From positions 310,001-374,000 of the forward strand of contig NZ_JWLK01000002.1 of assembly GCF_000814005.1 (NCBI RefSeq): a DNA stretch of 64,000 nt. The letters are read 5' to 3'. Positions 35,955 to 44,692 of this stretch are shown here, piece by piece; the first letter of the stretch is position 1, and every line of letters begins with the position of its first letter. The notes under the pieces were generated by a model. That model did no database searches and was not told where the DNA came from. It saw nothing but the letters and a program-made list of their open reading frames with translations. Position numbers and translations under genes: made by a program. This stretch comes from Ruegeria sp. ANG-S4 (GTDB lineage Bacteria; Pseudomonadota; Alphaproteobacteria; Rhodobacterales; Rhodobacteraceae).

Positions 35955-36734
35955 ATGGCCGACACGGACGCACCAGAGAAAGAAACCCAGATACCGACCA
36001 ACCTGCGCTTGTTGCTTATCCTCGAAGAGGTGGCCAAGCGCGGGGTTGCGGTAAAACCTGCGGATTTGATCGATGCTCTGGGTCTGGCCAAACCGACTAT
36101 CCATCGCTTGTTGCAAACAGCAGAAACCGAAGGGTTCCTGCAGAGGGATCTTGATGGCCGATCATTTGGACCGGGCCCCAGACTGCGCCGTCTCTCGGTA
36201 GATACCGTATCTTCCGAGCACCTGAGGACGGCCCGTCTTGCAATCCTGCGAAGCGTTGCAGACGAAATCGGAGAAACCTGCAACCTCGCGATTCCTGACC
36301 GCGAGGGGATGATCTATCTGGATCGGGTTGAGACGAAATGGCCGCTGCGGATACAACTCCCAATCGGGACTCAGGTTCCGTTTCATTGCACGGCGAGTGG
36401 AAAGATGTACCTGTCCACATTGCGGCAACACACGCTGGAAGGGTTTCTTTCCGCACGCAAGCTGAACGCGAATACAAATAAGACGATTACAGATGCCGAC
36501 GCCTTGCGCAGTGAAATCAAGCATATAGAGCTCAACGGCTATTCGACCGACGACGAAGAATTCATGCAGGGAATGGCCGCTGTTGCGGTTCCCGTTTCCG
36601 ACGAAAACAACAGGCTGGTGGCAACATTGTCCGTCCACGCGCCTACACAACGTCATGATTTGGCAAGCTTGACACAATTCCTCGTGGTTTTGCAGGACGG
36701 CGCACGTAAATTGTCGGGCTTGCTCGCCTCCTAG
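35955..36734 (+). CDS. IclR-family transcriptional regulator of the TRAP operon
   Basis: A 259-residue regulator with an N-terminal winged helix (PADLIDALGLAKPTIHRLLQ, about residues 35-54) and an IclR effector domain (about 90-255; FHCTASGKMYLS is typical). It starts 11 bases after dctM and is the last gene of the TRAP operon, which it presumably controls together with the divergent GMC oxidoreductase. Its stop codon shares a CTAG tetranucleotide with the stop of the convergent LysR gene. Confidence 0.88.
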   Translation: MADTDAPEKETQIPTNLRLLLILEEVAKRGVAVKPADLIDALGLAKPTIHRLLQTAETEGFLQRDLDGRSFGPGPRLRRLSVDTVSSEHLRTARLAILRSVADEIGETCNLAIPDREGMIYLDRVETKWPLRIQLPIGTQVPFHCTASGKMYLSTLRQHTLEGFLSARKLNANTNKTITDADALRSEIKHIELNGYSTDDEEFMQGMAAVAVPVSDENNRLVATLSVHAPTQRHDLASLTQFLVVLQDGARKLSGLLAS

Positions 36735-37672
36735 CGGTTTTTAGCGACCGTTCCGTCGACAACCCTTTGCCACGGCGGGGCCATGCCAATCTCGGCAATC
36801 AGAAAATCCATGAAAACGCGAACCTTGGGTGAAAGCACATTGGACTTTGGGTAGATCAGCCACAGCACATTGTCCTCTGCACCTTCATATTCGGGCAGAA
36901 CCTGTTCAAGTTTTCCAGAGCTAAGTTCAGCAGAAACACTCCACAGCGCATTGAGCGAAATACCCGCTCCAGCCAGAGTCGCCAATTTCTGGCTTGTTCC
37001 GTCATCGATGATCAGCGGGCATCTGCCCGAGCCAGGATCGAAAGTCGAGACATCGCCTTGCGCGTTCTTCAATGGCCGCGCCCGAACGCTCCTAAATGCA
37101 ATCAGGCGATGGTGGTTCAAATCGGCTGGCGTTTCCGGATGGCCATGCGCCTCAAGGTAGTCCGGAGATGCGCAGAGAATCCGCCTGTCATCCGCCAGCT
37201 TGCGCCCCTTGAGGCTGGTATCCAGCAAGGGTGCGTTTCTCAGTGCAAGATCATAGCTGCCCTCGATCAGGTCAAACTGCACATCCGACAACCGCAGATC
37301 CAACGTGAGATCGGGGTATTGATCCAGAAACTTCGGCAGTAGCGGCACGATGTAAAGTTGCGCAAACGTGCTGGGCGCCGCAAAGCGCAGCGTTCCACTG
37401 ATCCTTGCCGATCCTTTCCCCAAAGCAGCCAGGGCCGCTTCTTCCTGTGCAATCATCTCGCGCGCAAAAGGCAGAAACTCCTGTCCTTCCACGGACAGAG
37501 AGACCTTGCGCGTGGTGCGGTGCAAAAGTTCAGCGCCCAGTTTGTGTTCGAGTTTCGCGAGTTTCGCGCTCGCAACGGCAGGTGCCATTCCCAATCGGCG
37601 TCCGGCCGCGCTGATATTCAACATTTCAGCCGCCAGAACAAAAAGCCGTAATCCCCCGGTATCAATGCTCAT
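36731..37672 (-). CDS. LysR-family transcriptional regulator of the CmcJ-type operon
   Basis: A 313-residue LysR regulator. Helix-turn-helix at about residues 18-37 (NISAAGRRLGMAPAVASAKL) and an effector domain from about 90. It is divergent from the CmcJ-LLM-SDR-crotonase operon (107 bases between starts), the classical LysR arrangement, and so probably activates it in response to a pathway intermediate. It converges on the IclR gene with a four-base overlap. Confidence 0.9.
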   Translation of the reverse strand: MSIDTGGLRLFVLAAEMLNISAAGRRLGMAPAVASAKLAKLEHKLGAELLHRTTRKVSLSVEGQEFLPFAREMIAQEEAALAALGKGSARISGTLRFAAPSTFAQLYIVPLLPKFLDQYPDLTLDLRLSDVQFDLIEGSYDLALRNAPLLDTSLKGRKLADDRRILCASPDYLEAHGHPETPADLNHHRLIAFRSVRARPLKNAQGDVSTFDPGSGRCPLIIDDGTSQKLATLAGAGISLNALWSVSAELSSGKLEQVLPEYEGAEDNVLWLIYPKSNVLSPKVRVFMDFLIAEIGMAPPWQRVVDGTVAKNR

Positions 37673-37779
37673 TATGTGCGTTTTCCGAATTCTGAATACA
37701 AAGTTGGCCGGTTTATTCGCGAAACAGCTTAAGCCATATCTCCTATCAAAGGAAAGCGGCGATCACACAGGGGGCGTCA

Positions 37780-38556
37780 ATGCAACGCACAGCAACAGTG
37801 AATTACCACGTCCATAAAGAGTGGCGACAGGCATTCGAACTGGATGCGGGCGGAATTGCAGGCAATCTTGTATCGCCTGAACTCGCCGCTACACAGGTGC
37901 AGCTGACCGATATGCGCACGTCCACCGGACCGATCCGATTCAACGAGGATTCCGTCGAATTTTCCCGCCTCCCAAGTTCCGTCGCGCATTTCTCCGAAAC
38001 CGACTGGAAAGAGGAATACAACAGAGAACTGACCGAGTACCTAAAAGCACACCTTCAGGCCCGCGACGTTGTGATTTTTGATCATACGGTTCGGGTCGAT
38101 GATCCCGACGCAACACGGAAACCTGCGCGCAACGTCCACAGTGATTACAGTGAGGATGGCGCCAAACAACGCCTGATCGATCTTCTGGGGCGTGAAGAAG
38201 CCGCAGATTGGGAAAATGGGCACTACGCATTCATCAATGTCTGGCGGCCCGTCGAAAACCCAATCAACAGCGCGCCCCTTGGTTTTGTGCGTCCGTCGAG
38301 CGTTGATCCCGACGACTGGATTTTGCTCGACCTGATCTATCCAGATCGCAAGGGCCAGATAATGGGACTTGTGGGCAATAAGAACCACGAGTGGCTTTTC
38401 CTGTCCAAAATGACCCCTGATGAAATTGCTGTGTTCAACATCTACGACAACCGAGGCCTGCCTTCGATCGCGCACAGCGCGCTCGACATGGTCGAGGATC
38501 CTTCTGTTACAACGAAACGAAAAAGCATCGAGAGCCGCACGTTGGTGCGCTACTGA
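37780..38556 (+). CDS. CmcJ/NvfI-family oxidoreductase
   Basis: A 258-residue protein of the CmcJ/NvfI (AsaB) family, seen from RNVHSDYSEDGAKQRL and FINVWRPVENPINSAPLG. H120 and D122 form an HxD motif, and H232 with R253 could complete a non-haem iron and 2-oxoglutarate-type site. Fungal and bacterial relatives act as hydroxylases, desaturases or endoperoxide isomerases in natural-product pathways; in bacteria outside such clusters the role is unknown. It is the first gene of a four-gene operon divergent from a LysR regulator. Substrate not deducible. Confidence 0.83.
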   Translation: MQRTATVNYHVHKEWRQAFELDAGGIAGNLVSPELAATQVQLTDMRTSTGPIRFNEDSVEFSRLPSSVAHFSETDWKEEYNRELTEYLKAHLQARDVVIFDHTVRVDDPDATRKPARNVHSDYSEDGAKQRLIDLLGREEAADWENGHYAFINVWRPVENPINSAPLGFVRPSSVDPDDWILLDLIYPDRKGQIMGLVGNKNHEWLFLSKMTPDEIAVFNIYDNRGLPSIAHSALDMVEDPSVTTKRKSIESRTLVRY

Positions 38557-38569
38557 ACGAGGAGTTGCC

Positions 38570-39535
38570 ATGTTGGATGAAAACCAGCGCCCGGCATTCG
38601 CGCCGATCAATCTGGCTTACAATTCAGTCTTCCGCCCCGGTCGGTTGAGCCTTGGGCTGGTGTTGCCTTTGGAGGCTTATTCAGTCGGGTCCGAACCCAA
38701 CATGAAAGGTCACCTGGAAGCAGCGCAACGGGCCGAACGTTTGGGGTTTTCCGCACTCTGGCTGCGGGATGTTCCCTTCAACGTCCCGAGCTTTGGCGAT
38801 GCCGGCCAGATTTTTGACCCTTTCGTTTACCTCGGCGCGCTTGCAAGCAAAACGGATCGCATTGCATTGGGAACTGCAAGTATCATCCTGCCTTTGCGCC
38901 ACCCGGCACATGTCGCCAAGGCGGCGGCAACGGCGGATGTGCTTTCCGAAGGACGGCTTCTTTTGGGCGTCGCGTCCGGCGACCGACCCGAAGAGTATCC
39001 TGCGATGCATCAGGACTATCCCGACCGCGGCGCACGGTTCCGCGACAGCTTTGGCTATATCCGCGCCGTCGAAGCCCCATATCCCAAACATGACAGCGAT
39101 CAGGGCCGTCTTTCCGGCGACATCGACATGCTTCCAAAACCCACCGGCTCACGCCTACCGATGCTTGTTACGGGTGGAAGTCAACAATCGCCGGATTGGG
39201 TGGCCCAGAATGGGGATGGCTGGATGACCTATCCGCGGGACGCCGCCTCGCAAGGTCGCGTTATCGCCGACTATCGCAACCGGCTTCAACGACTTGGTCA
39301 GCCGGACAAGCCGGTTATGCAATCGCTTTATGTCGATCTTCTTGATGAGCCAGATGCGCCTGCTCGGCCAATTCATTTGGGTTTTCAATCCGGCACTCGG
39401 TTTCTGTGCCGCTACCTGCGCGAGATCGAGACGCTGGGTGTCAACCACGTCGCGCTCAATCTGCGTTTTAACCAGTCCCCCATCGACACCGCGCTCAACC
39501 GACTGGCAGACGATGTGCTGCCTGAGTTTTCCTGA
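38570..39535 (+). CDS. Luciferase-like (LLM) flavin-dependent oxidoreductase
   Basis: A 321-residue bacterial-luciferase-like monooxygenase. The ATG at 38570 follows GAGGAG by 5 bases, 13 bases after the CmcJ-type gene; the frame extends upstream to 38420 but inside that gene. Family features are AERLGFSALWLRDVPF, FDPFVYLGALASKTDRIALG and EGRLLLGVASGDRPEEYPAM. These enzymes use reduced FMN or F420 to oxygenate or oxidise organic substrates. Second gene of the CmcJ operon. Confidence 0.87.
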   Translation: MLDENQRPAFAPINLAYNSVFRPGRLSLGLVLPLEAYSVGSEPNMKGHLEAAQRAERLGFSALWLRDVPFNVPSFGDAGQIFDPFVYLGALASKTDRIALGTASIILPLRHPAHVAKAAATADVLSEGRLLLGVASGDRPEEYPAMHQDYPDRGARFRDSFGYIRAVEAPYPKHDSDQGRLSGDIDMLPKPTGSRLPMLVTGGSQQSPDWVAQNGDGWMTYPRDAASQGRVIADYRNRLQRLGQPDKPVMQSLYVDLLDEPDAPARPIHLGFQSGTRFLCRYLREIETLGVNHVALNLRFNQSPIDTALNRLADDVLPEFS

Positions 39536-39547
39536 AGGAGCCAACAA

Positions 39548-40336
39548 ATGACCAAAACCATTCTTGTCACCGGGTCCACTGACGGCATCGGGCTGCTTGC
39601 GGCAAAAAAGCTTGCAGCGGCAGGGCATCATGTGCTGCTGCATGGACGCAATCCGGCCAAACTGGATGCGACCGCACAGGAGATCGGCGGTACGGTCGAG
39701 GTTTATGCAGCTGACCTGTCCGACTTGGCTGCTGTCAAATCGCTTGCTGACGACATCCGCGCCAAACACGACAGGTTAGATGTGTTGATCAATAATGCGG
39801 GGGTACTCAAAGCTCCGCAGCCGACGCTTGAAAGCGGGTTCGACATTCGATTTGTCGTCAATACCTTCGCGCCATACCTGCTGACGCACCTGTTGCTGCC
39901 GATCATTCCGGCCAATGGCCGAGTTGTTAACCTGTCATCTGCCGCTCAAGCGCCGGTGAACCTGAATGCGATGCACGGCAAAACGCGCCTGTCCGACATG
40001 GAAGCCTATGCCCAAAGCAAGTTGGCAATCACCATCTGGACCCGGGAATGGGCAAAGGCGCTACCAGATGGACCTGCAATGATCGCGGTGAACCCCGGCT
40101 CTTTGCTGGCATCCAAAATGGTGCAGGACGGCTTTGGCGTTGCAGGAAACGACCTGAACATCGGGGCCGATATTCTGGTCAACGCAGCGCTGGGCGACAG
40201 CTTCTCGAATGCTTCGGGCGCATACTTTGACAATGACAGCGGCGCGTTCGCAGACCCGCATTCCGCGGCCTCAGACCCGGGGCATTCGGCCGAAGTCATG
40301 GCCTCCGTTAAGGAAATCACCAGCCAAATCCGCTAA
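39548..40336 (+). CDS. SDR-family NAD(P)-dependent oxidoreductase
   Basis: A 262-residue short-chain dehydrogenase. Cofactor motif [12 protein letters not shown] motif and YAQSK active-site motif are intact. The layout resembles retinol-dehydrogenase/protochlorophyllide-reductase-like SDRs, which act on bulky or alicyclic alcohols. It begins 12 bases after the LLM gene (AAGGAG before the ATG), third gene of the operon. Confidence 0.87.
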   Translation: MTKTILVTGSTDGIGLLAAKKLAAAGHHVLLHGRNPAKLDATAQEIGGTVEVYAADLSDLAAVKSLADDIRAKHDRLDVLINNAGVLKAPQPTLESGFDIRFVVNTFAPYLLTHLLLPIIPANGRVVNLSSAAQAPVNLNAMHGKTRLSDMEAYAQSKLAITIWTREWAKALPDGPAMIAVNPGSLLASKMVQDGFGVAGNDLNIGADILVNAALGDSFSNASGAYFDNDSGAFADPHSAASDPGHSAEVMASVKEITSQIR

Positions 40337-40423
40337 CCGCACGGCGTATCCCCGCGCAAACCAAACGCAAATTACCAACCACCCTCGCACTGGTCGTGTC
40401 GAGGGCCAATAAAGGAATGTCCA

Positions 40424-41272
40424 ATGAAATATGAAAACTTTCAGACGTTTGACGTGGAAGTCGACGGCGCCATCGCAACTGTTACTTTTGATTTCGGGTC
40501 AGTGAACGTCCAGGGTCAGGAAATGCTGGCGGACCTGAACAGCCTTGCAATGCGGCTGGAACGGGATCGAGAAACAAAGGTGGTGATTTTTCAATCCGCA
40601 AACCCGGAAATCTGGGTCTGCCACTACGACACCGAATTGCTCAAAGACATGTCAACTGAAGCAGTCAGCCGCGAAGACGCTCAACTGCTGGACCTGCAAT
40701 CCGTTTGTGAACGTATCAGCAAAGTTCCGCAGGCAACCATCGCCAAATTGGAAGGATTTGCGCGCGGTGGCGGGCACGAGTTGGCCCTGGCTCTGGACAT
40801 GCGCTTTGCCGCACGAGGCAAGTTCAAGTTCATGCAGATGGAGGTCGGAATGGGCATCCTGCCCTGTGGCGGTGGCGCATCTCGCATGGCACGCCAAACC
40901 GGTCTTGGGCGGGCCTTGGAGATCATCCTGAGCGCGCAAGACTATGATGCCGATGATGCTGAACGCATGGGGACAATCAACAAGGCATTGGATCAGGACG
41001 AAATCGGCCCATACGTCGACGCATTGGCAGCTCGGATCGCGCAATTCCCCGCAGACTCCATAAATGCTTGTAAACAAATGGTTTATGAATCAATCGACAA
41101 ACCAATAGGCGACGCGCTCAAGGCCGAAGCCTATTGGCTGTATCAGGCGACCAGCAAAACACCGGCGATCAAGCGATTTACAATCGCGGACGAACAAGGG
41201 CTGGAGCATGATCTGGAGAACCAGCGCAACTGGAACGAACTGGTCATGAAAGTCCAGGAAATCACCAACTAG
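40424..41272 (+). CDS. Enoyl-CoA hydratase/isomerase family protein
   Basis: A 282-residue crotonase-superfamily protein with the oxyanion-hole segments VVIFQSANPEIWVCHYD and LEGFARGGGHELALALDMRF. Family members hydrate, isomerise or cleave acyl-CoA thioesters, though some act on non-CoA substrates. The usual acidic catalytic positions are only partly conserved (MGILPCGGG replaces the common P-x-x-G-G run). It follows the SDR by 87 bases, a gap with a weak hairpin (CCCTCG/CGAGGG), and ends the operon before a strong terminator. Confidence 0.85.
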   Translation: MKYENFQTFDVEVDGAIATVTFDFGSVNVQGQEMLADLNSLAMRLERDRETKVVIFQSANPEIWVCHYDTELLKDMSTEAVSREDAQLLDLQSVCERISKVPQATIAKLEGFARGGGHELALALDMRFAARGKFKFMQMEVGMGILPCGGGASRMARQTGLGRALEIILSAQDYDADDAERMGTINKALDQDEIGPYVDALAARIAQFPADSINACKQMVYESIDKPIGDALKAEAYWLYQATSKTPAIKRFTIADEQGLEHDLENQRNWNELVMKVQEITN

Positions 41273-41290
41273 GTCCATTTCCAAAGACGC

Positions 41291-41327
41291 GCTGGCCATG
41301 TTTTTGCAAACGTGGCCAGCAGTTTTT
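41291..41327 (+). terminator. Intrinsic terminator of the CmcJ operon
   Basis: A 13-base-pair stem (GCTGGCCATGTTT with AAACGTGGCCAGC, one G-T wobble) with a 4-base loop TTGC, followed by AGTTTTT. Placed 18 bases after the crotonase stop. The nagA operon ends from the other side 34 bases away, so the hairpin may serve both directions. Confidence 0.85.
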
Positions 41328-41360
41328 GCGGACACAGCGCCTTGTCGGATTGCAGCAGTC

Positions 41361-42497
41361 CTAGATCAACTGCAACGGCCTGGCTTTGGAAAGGTCCGGT
41401 GAGATTCGTATTGTTTGCCAAAGCATCTGCGGTTGGGTCTCGTGTTCGTCGGAAATCAGCGAAGCGGGAACGCTGGTTGCCGCCGCCAGCGCCTTTGGCA
41501 GCGGGATACCCGCCTGCTCGGTCATGACCTTTACGGCCATGGTCAAATCCAGGTCTGCACTGGCCAAGGTCCCGTCCTCCAGCGTCAGCCGATTGTTTTT
41601 TCGGTGTGTGGCACGACCTTCCAGTTCAAACTCGGTCATGGCCGTTCCCGCCACCGCCATTGCGTCGCTAACAAGGAAAATCTGCCCGGGGCCTTTCTTG
41701 GCGTCCCATGCAGCACGCAGCGTTGCTGGATGCACATGAACAGCATCCGCTATCAACCCGGCGGACATCGTTCCGCAAGCCAGTGCCGCACCGACAAGTC
41801 CCGGTTCGCGACTGCCAAGCTGGCTCATGGCATTGAACAGATGTGTGGCGCAACGTGCGCCAGCATTTGCAAACTGCAGGCAGGTTTCAAATGATGCGTC
41901 GGTGTGGCCTAACGAGACGATCACCCCAGCCTGCGTCAACGCCTCAACTTGCGCCAGCGTTGTACTTTCCGGCGCAAGTGTGACCATCAAAGCGGGCAAA
42001 CGCGTGGCGGCCTCAACCATCGCGTCCAGATCTTCTTGCAACATCGGTCGGATCAAGGATGCGTCGTGCGCACCCTTTCTGCGTTCCGACAGATGCGGCC
42101 CTTCCAAATGCAGACCTGCGATCCCGCGCAATCCGAGACGGACGGCCTCAACCGCTGCCTCAATCGCGGCTCGCGTTTTTTTTGGAGTGTCTGTGATAAG
42201 GGTCGGCAAAATGCGGGTTGCGCCGAGGGTTCGATGAGCAGAAGCGATCTGTGTCAGCGCTTCAACGGACGGATCGTCATTGAACATCACGCCCCCGCCA
42301 CCATTCACCTGCAGGTCAACGTAACCGGGGCTTAGAATATCGCCTGATAAGTCTTCGACCCGATCGCCTGCCGGTATCTCGGTGTCCGGAACAATGGCAT
42401 CCAGTTGGTCATTTCTGAAGCGCGCGGCGTGTGCCAAATGCAACTCGGTTCCGTCGAAGATCGGGCCGCCTGCAAAGGTTATCGATGATCCGCTCAT
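41361..42497 (-). CDS. nagA: N-acetylglucosamine-6-phosphate deacetylase
   Basis: A 378-residue amidohydrolase. NagA hallmarks are DLQVNGGGGVMFND, GLHLEGPHLSERRKGAHD (metal-ligand Glu), SLGHTDASFE, ATHLFNAMS and the catalytic Asp in FLVSDAM. It removes acetate from N-acetylglucosamine 6-phosphate to give glucosamine 6-phosphate. It is the last gene of the amino-sugar operon, overlapping the end of the SIS remnant by four bases. Its product would normally go to a deaminase, but the SIS-type deaminase beside it is gutted, so that step must be encoded elsewhere. Confidence 0.9.
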   Translation of the reverse strand: MSGSSITFAGGPIFDGTELHLAHAARFRNDQLDAIVPDTEIPAGDRVEDLSGDILSPGYVDLQVNGGGGVMFNDDPSVEALTQIASAHRTLGATRILPTLITDTPKKTRAAIEAAVEAVRLGLRGIAGLHLEGPHLSERRKGAHDASLIRPMLQEDLDAMVEAATRLPALMVTLAPESTTLAQVEALTQAGVIVSLGHTDASFETCLQFANAGARCATHLFNAMSQLGSREPGLVGAALACGTMSAGLIADAVHVHPATLRAAWDAKKGPGQIFLVSDAMAVAGTAMTEFELEGRATHRKNNRLTLEDGTLASADLDLTMAVKVMTEQAGIPLPKALAAATSVPASLISDEHETQPQMLWQTIRISPDLSKARPLQLI

Positions 42498-42931
42498 ACC
42501 GTCCCGGTCACTTTTTTCAGGTGACGGGGCATGTCAGGATTGATCCCGCGTTGCGTAGCGACTTTTTCGACCATTCCGTCAAAGGCAGCAATTGTCGGGA
42601 TCGGGTCTGTCATCCAATGCGCGGTCCGGACATGCGGCAACACCGAAGCCCTTTTGACGTGGCTGAAGGTTGCAAAGACTTGAGCCCCCTTCGCCGAAAG
42701 CGCGTCCGCAACTTCGGCGGCCGCATAGCTTTCGGCGTGGATCGGGCGTGTTACCTTCGCCGTCTCAGCCAACACCAAGGCGGGGTTGTTCGTGGCAGCA
42801 AAGGAATAAACACCCCCGGATGTGAGAGAGTTGGTCGGTTCAACAAGATCCGCCCCTTTAGTCAAAAGGCGCTCTACAGCGTCGGGTATCGCGTTGATTT
42901 CCCTTCGCATTTGCGTAATTTTCTCGGACAT
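42494..42931 (-). pseudogene. Internally deleted SIS-domain glucosamine-phosphate deaminase/isomerase remnant
   Basis: A 145-residue open frame whose two ends match SIS-domain aminotransferase-like deaminases: MRREINAIPDAVERLL at the start and PRHLKKVTGTV at the end, the family C-terminal signature. A middle piece, PIHAESYAAAEV, matches the second SIS subdomain. Full-length relatives are about 340 residues; here both phosphosugar-binding loops (the S-Q-S-G type motif) are missing. The flanking genes leave no room for the lost 195 residues, so the loss is by in-frame deletion rather than frameshift. It cannot be a working deaminase. A small retained protein with another role is the alternative. 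Confidence 0.72.
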
Positions 42932-42943
42932 GTCCCCAGGCTT

Positions 42944-43699
42944 TCAGTTCAACAGGCGCAGTTCAGCCACAAAGTCATAGGCTTCACCGTGGTAAATTGA
43001 GCGGGTCAGCTCGGCGACGCGACCACTTTCAAGGTAAGAGGTCCGCTGAATACGAAGACCAGCGGTGCCTTCCGCGACATCCAGAAGTTCAGCCTCGGGC
43101 GCCTCAAGGTTGATCGCAGATATCTGTTGAATTGCCCGGACCGGCCGACAACCCGATCGTTGAAGGACGGCGTAGAGTGAGCCCGAGACTTCGGTTGGGT
43201 TGGGCAAGATGTCCAAGGGTAAAGCTGCGCGCTCCAATGCCATAGGACGACCGCCAGCCGCGCGTAGGCGATGGACGCGAGCAACCTGCTCGTTCGCCGA
43301 CAAACCCAGCGCCATCATTTCTTCCGGCGAGGGAAGAAATATGCCACGCTCCAACCACGTGGAAGTGGTTTTGAGGCCGCGCCGCTCCATGTCTTCTGTA
43401 AAGGACGTCAGGTGGGATAGCGATTGTTCGACCCTTGTGACCGGTTCACGGACAAAGGAACCAGACCCTTGCCGTTGCTCGATCGTCCCTTCCCGAACCA
43501 GTTCCTGAATTGCTTTGCGCACCGTGACCCGCGACAGGTCGGTCAATTCCGCGATTTCCCGTTCCGGCGGCAGCGAGCTGTTGGGCAGAAGAATTCCTTC
43601 CTCAATCCCTTTCTCGAGCCGTTGGCGCAGCTGAACGTAGCGGGGGCCAGACGTTTGCCCCAGCCAACCTTCAGGTTTCAGGAAATCAGTTATGTTCAT
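42944..43699 (-). CDS. GntR-family (UTRA domain) regulator of the amino-sugar operon
   Basis: A 251-residue HutC/NagR-type regulator. Start at 43699 (GGAG 7 bases before) gives MNITDFLKPEGWLGQ; the longer frame to 43756 lies in the kinase gene. Winged helix at about residues 30-85 (SSLPPEREIAELTDLSRVTV) and a UTRA effector domain at about 105-245. NagR relatives sense GlcNAc 6-phosphate or glucosamine 6-phosphate. The gene overlaps the end of the kinase gene by 14 bases. The GGTAT-containing repeats at 44577-44692 are candidate operators. Confidence 0.87.
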   Translation of the reverse strand: MNITDFLKPEGWLGQTSGPRYVQLRQRLEKGIEEGILLPNSSLPPEREIAELTDLSRVTVRKAIQELVREGTIEQRQGSGSFVREPVTRVEQSLSHLTSFTEDMERRGLKTTSTWLERGIFLPSPEEMMALGLSANEQVARVHRLRAAGGRPMALERAALPLDILPNPTEVSGSLYAVLQRSGCRPVRAIQQISAINLEAPEAELLDVAEGTAGLRIQRTSYLESGRVAELTRSIYHGEAYDFVAELRLLN

Positions 43700-44573
43700 G
43701 CTCGATCTCCTTTTGAAACGCGCGCGCAAGCGCAAGCGCACCGGACAGCGGATCACCGACTGGCTGCATCAAGTCGCCTTGCAGTACACTTGGCAGGTAT
43801 TTGGCATAAAGCGGACCGATCCCGCCCGTCAGGCAAATCGGCAATCCCGCAACCCATCCCAGTTTGGTCATCCGATCCGCGAGATAGTCTGCGCCTTCGC
43901 GCATGATCGCGACGGCCATGGCATCGTCGCGCTCAGCGTGCTCCGTTACCAATGGCGCCAGTTCGCCAAACTGGGCCGGCGTCATTTCTGCGGCGGCTCG
44001 AACGATTTCAGCCGCCCCACCCCACCTGGACAAAAGGTATTCGGACAATTGCGAAGGCGCAGCTACGCCGTCAACACTGTCCAGCACTTTGGACAGAACA
44101 CACCGTCCAACCCATTGCGCGGACGCTTGATCGCCCAGAACAGACCCCCATCCTCCGGCGAAGCGGTTCGCACCGGACTTCTGGCTTGCGACAAATGAAC
44201 CGGTACCGCAATGCGCAACCATCCCATCCTGCGGACCCAAAGCGCCGCGCAAGGCAGCCGCCCGATCATCTTCGATACGTACGCTTTCGAACGGCAAGGC
44301 CGCTGCAAGCCTTTCTGCAATCGTCCTGCCGGTTATGCCTGCAAGCCCCAAATACGCCGGAGCACGGGTCAGTTCTGTCACCGAGAGGCCGGTGTCAGAA
44401 GCCAAGACCTCAAGACCGCGCAACAATTGTTCAAGAGCGGCCTCGAAATCGGTGGACACATTCGCCGCGCCGACCTCGACTTTATGTCCCACATCTTTGC
44501 CGCGCACAGCGAGCCGGCAGCGTGTTCCGCCTCCGTCGACAGCCAAGACAAGTGGTTCCGTTGATCGAGCCAT
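43686..44573 (-). CDS. N-acetylglucosamine kinase-like (BadF/BadG family)
   Basis: A 295-residue ASKHA-fold kinase of the BadF/BadG/BcrA family used by many bacteria as GlcNAc kinase. The phosphate-1 motif is LAVDGGGTRCRLAVRGKD and the phosphate-2/connector region HCGTGSFVASQK with GGWGSVLGDQAS. It should phosphorylate N-acetylglucosamine (or N-acetylmuramate/glucosamine) in the cytoplasm for NagA. It is the first gene of the minus-strand amino-sugar operon and divergent from the murQ remnant. Confidence 0.85.
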   Translation of the reverse strand: MARSTEPLVLAVDGGGTRCRLAVRGKDVGHKVEVGAANVSTDFEAALEQLLRGLEVLASDTGLSVTELTRAPAYLGLAGITGRTIAERLAAALPFESVRIEDDRAAALRGALGPQDGMVAHCGTGSFVASQKSGANRFAGGWGSVLGDQASAQWVGRCVLSKVLDSVDGVAAPSQLSEYLLSRWGGAAEIVRAAAEMTPAQFGELAPLVTEHAERDDAMAVAIMREGADYLADRMTKLGWVAGLPICLTGGIGPLYAKYLPSVLQGDLMQPVGDPLSGALALARAFQKEIEHEHN

Positions 44574-44576
44574 ATA

Positions 44577-44598
44577 GATACCATTATAATACCTTTTA
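44577..44598. promoter_or_regulatory. Candidate NagR-type operator, left copy
   Basis: Contains GATACCATTA followed by ATACCTTTTA. The same two 10-mers recur in inverted sense at 44673-44692. ATACC/GGTAT is a half-site seen in GntR/NagR-like operators. It overlaps the region just upstream of the kinase ATG. Confidence 0.4.
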
Positions 44599-44672
44599 AA
44601 CAGTTTAAAGTCCCAAATATGAGCGCAATACCTACAAATGGCACAAATTGACGAAAAAAATAAATTGAAGGC

Positions 44673-44692
44673 TAATGGTATCTAAAAGGTAT
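44673..44692. promoter_or_regulatory. Candidate NagR-type operator, right copy
   Basis: TAATGGTATC followed by TAAAAGGTAT, the reverse complements of the two 10-mers found at 44577-44598, now in front of the murQ remnant. The pair frames the divergent promoter region symmetrically, which fits control of both directions by the GntR protein. Confidence 0.4.
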
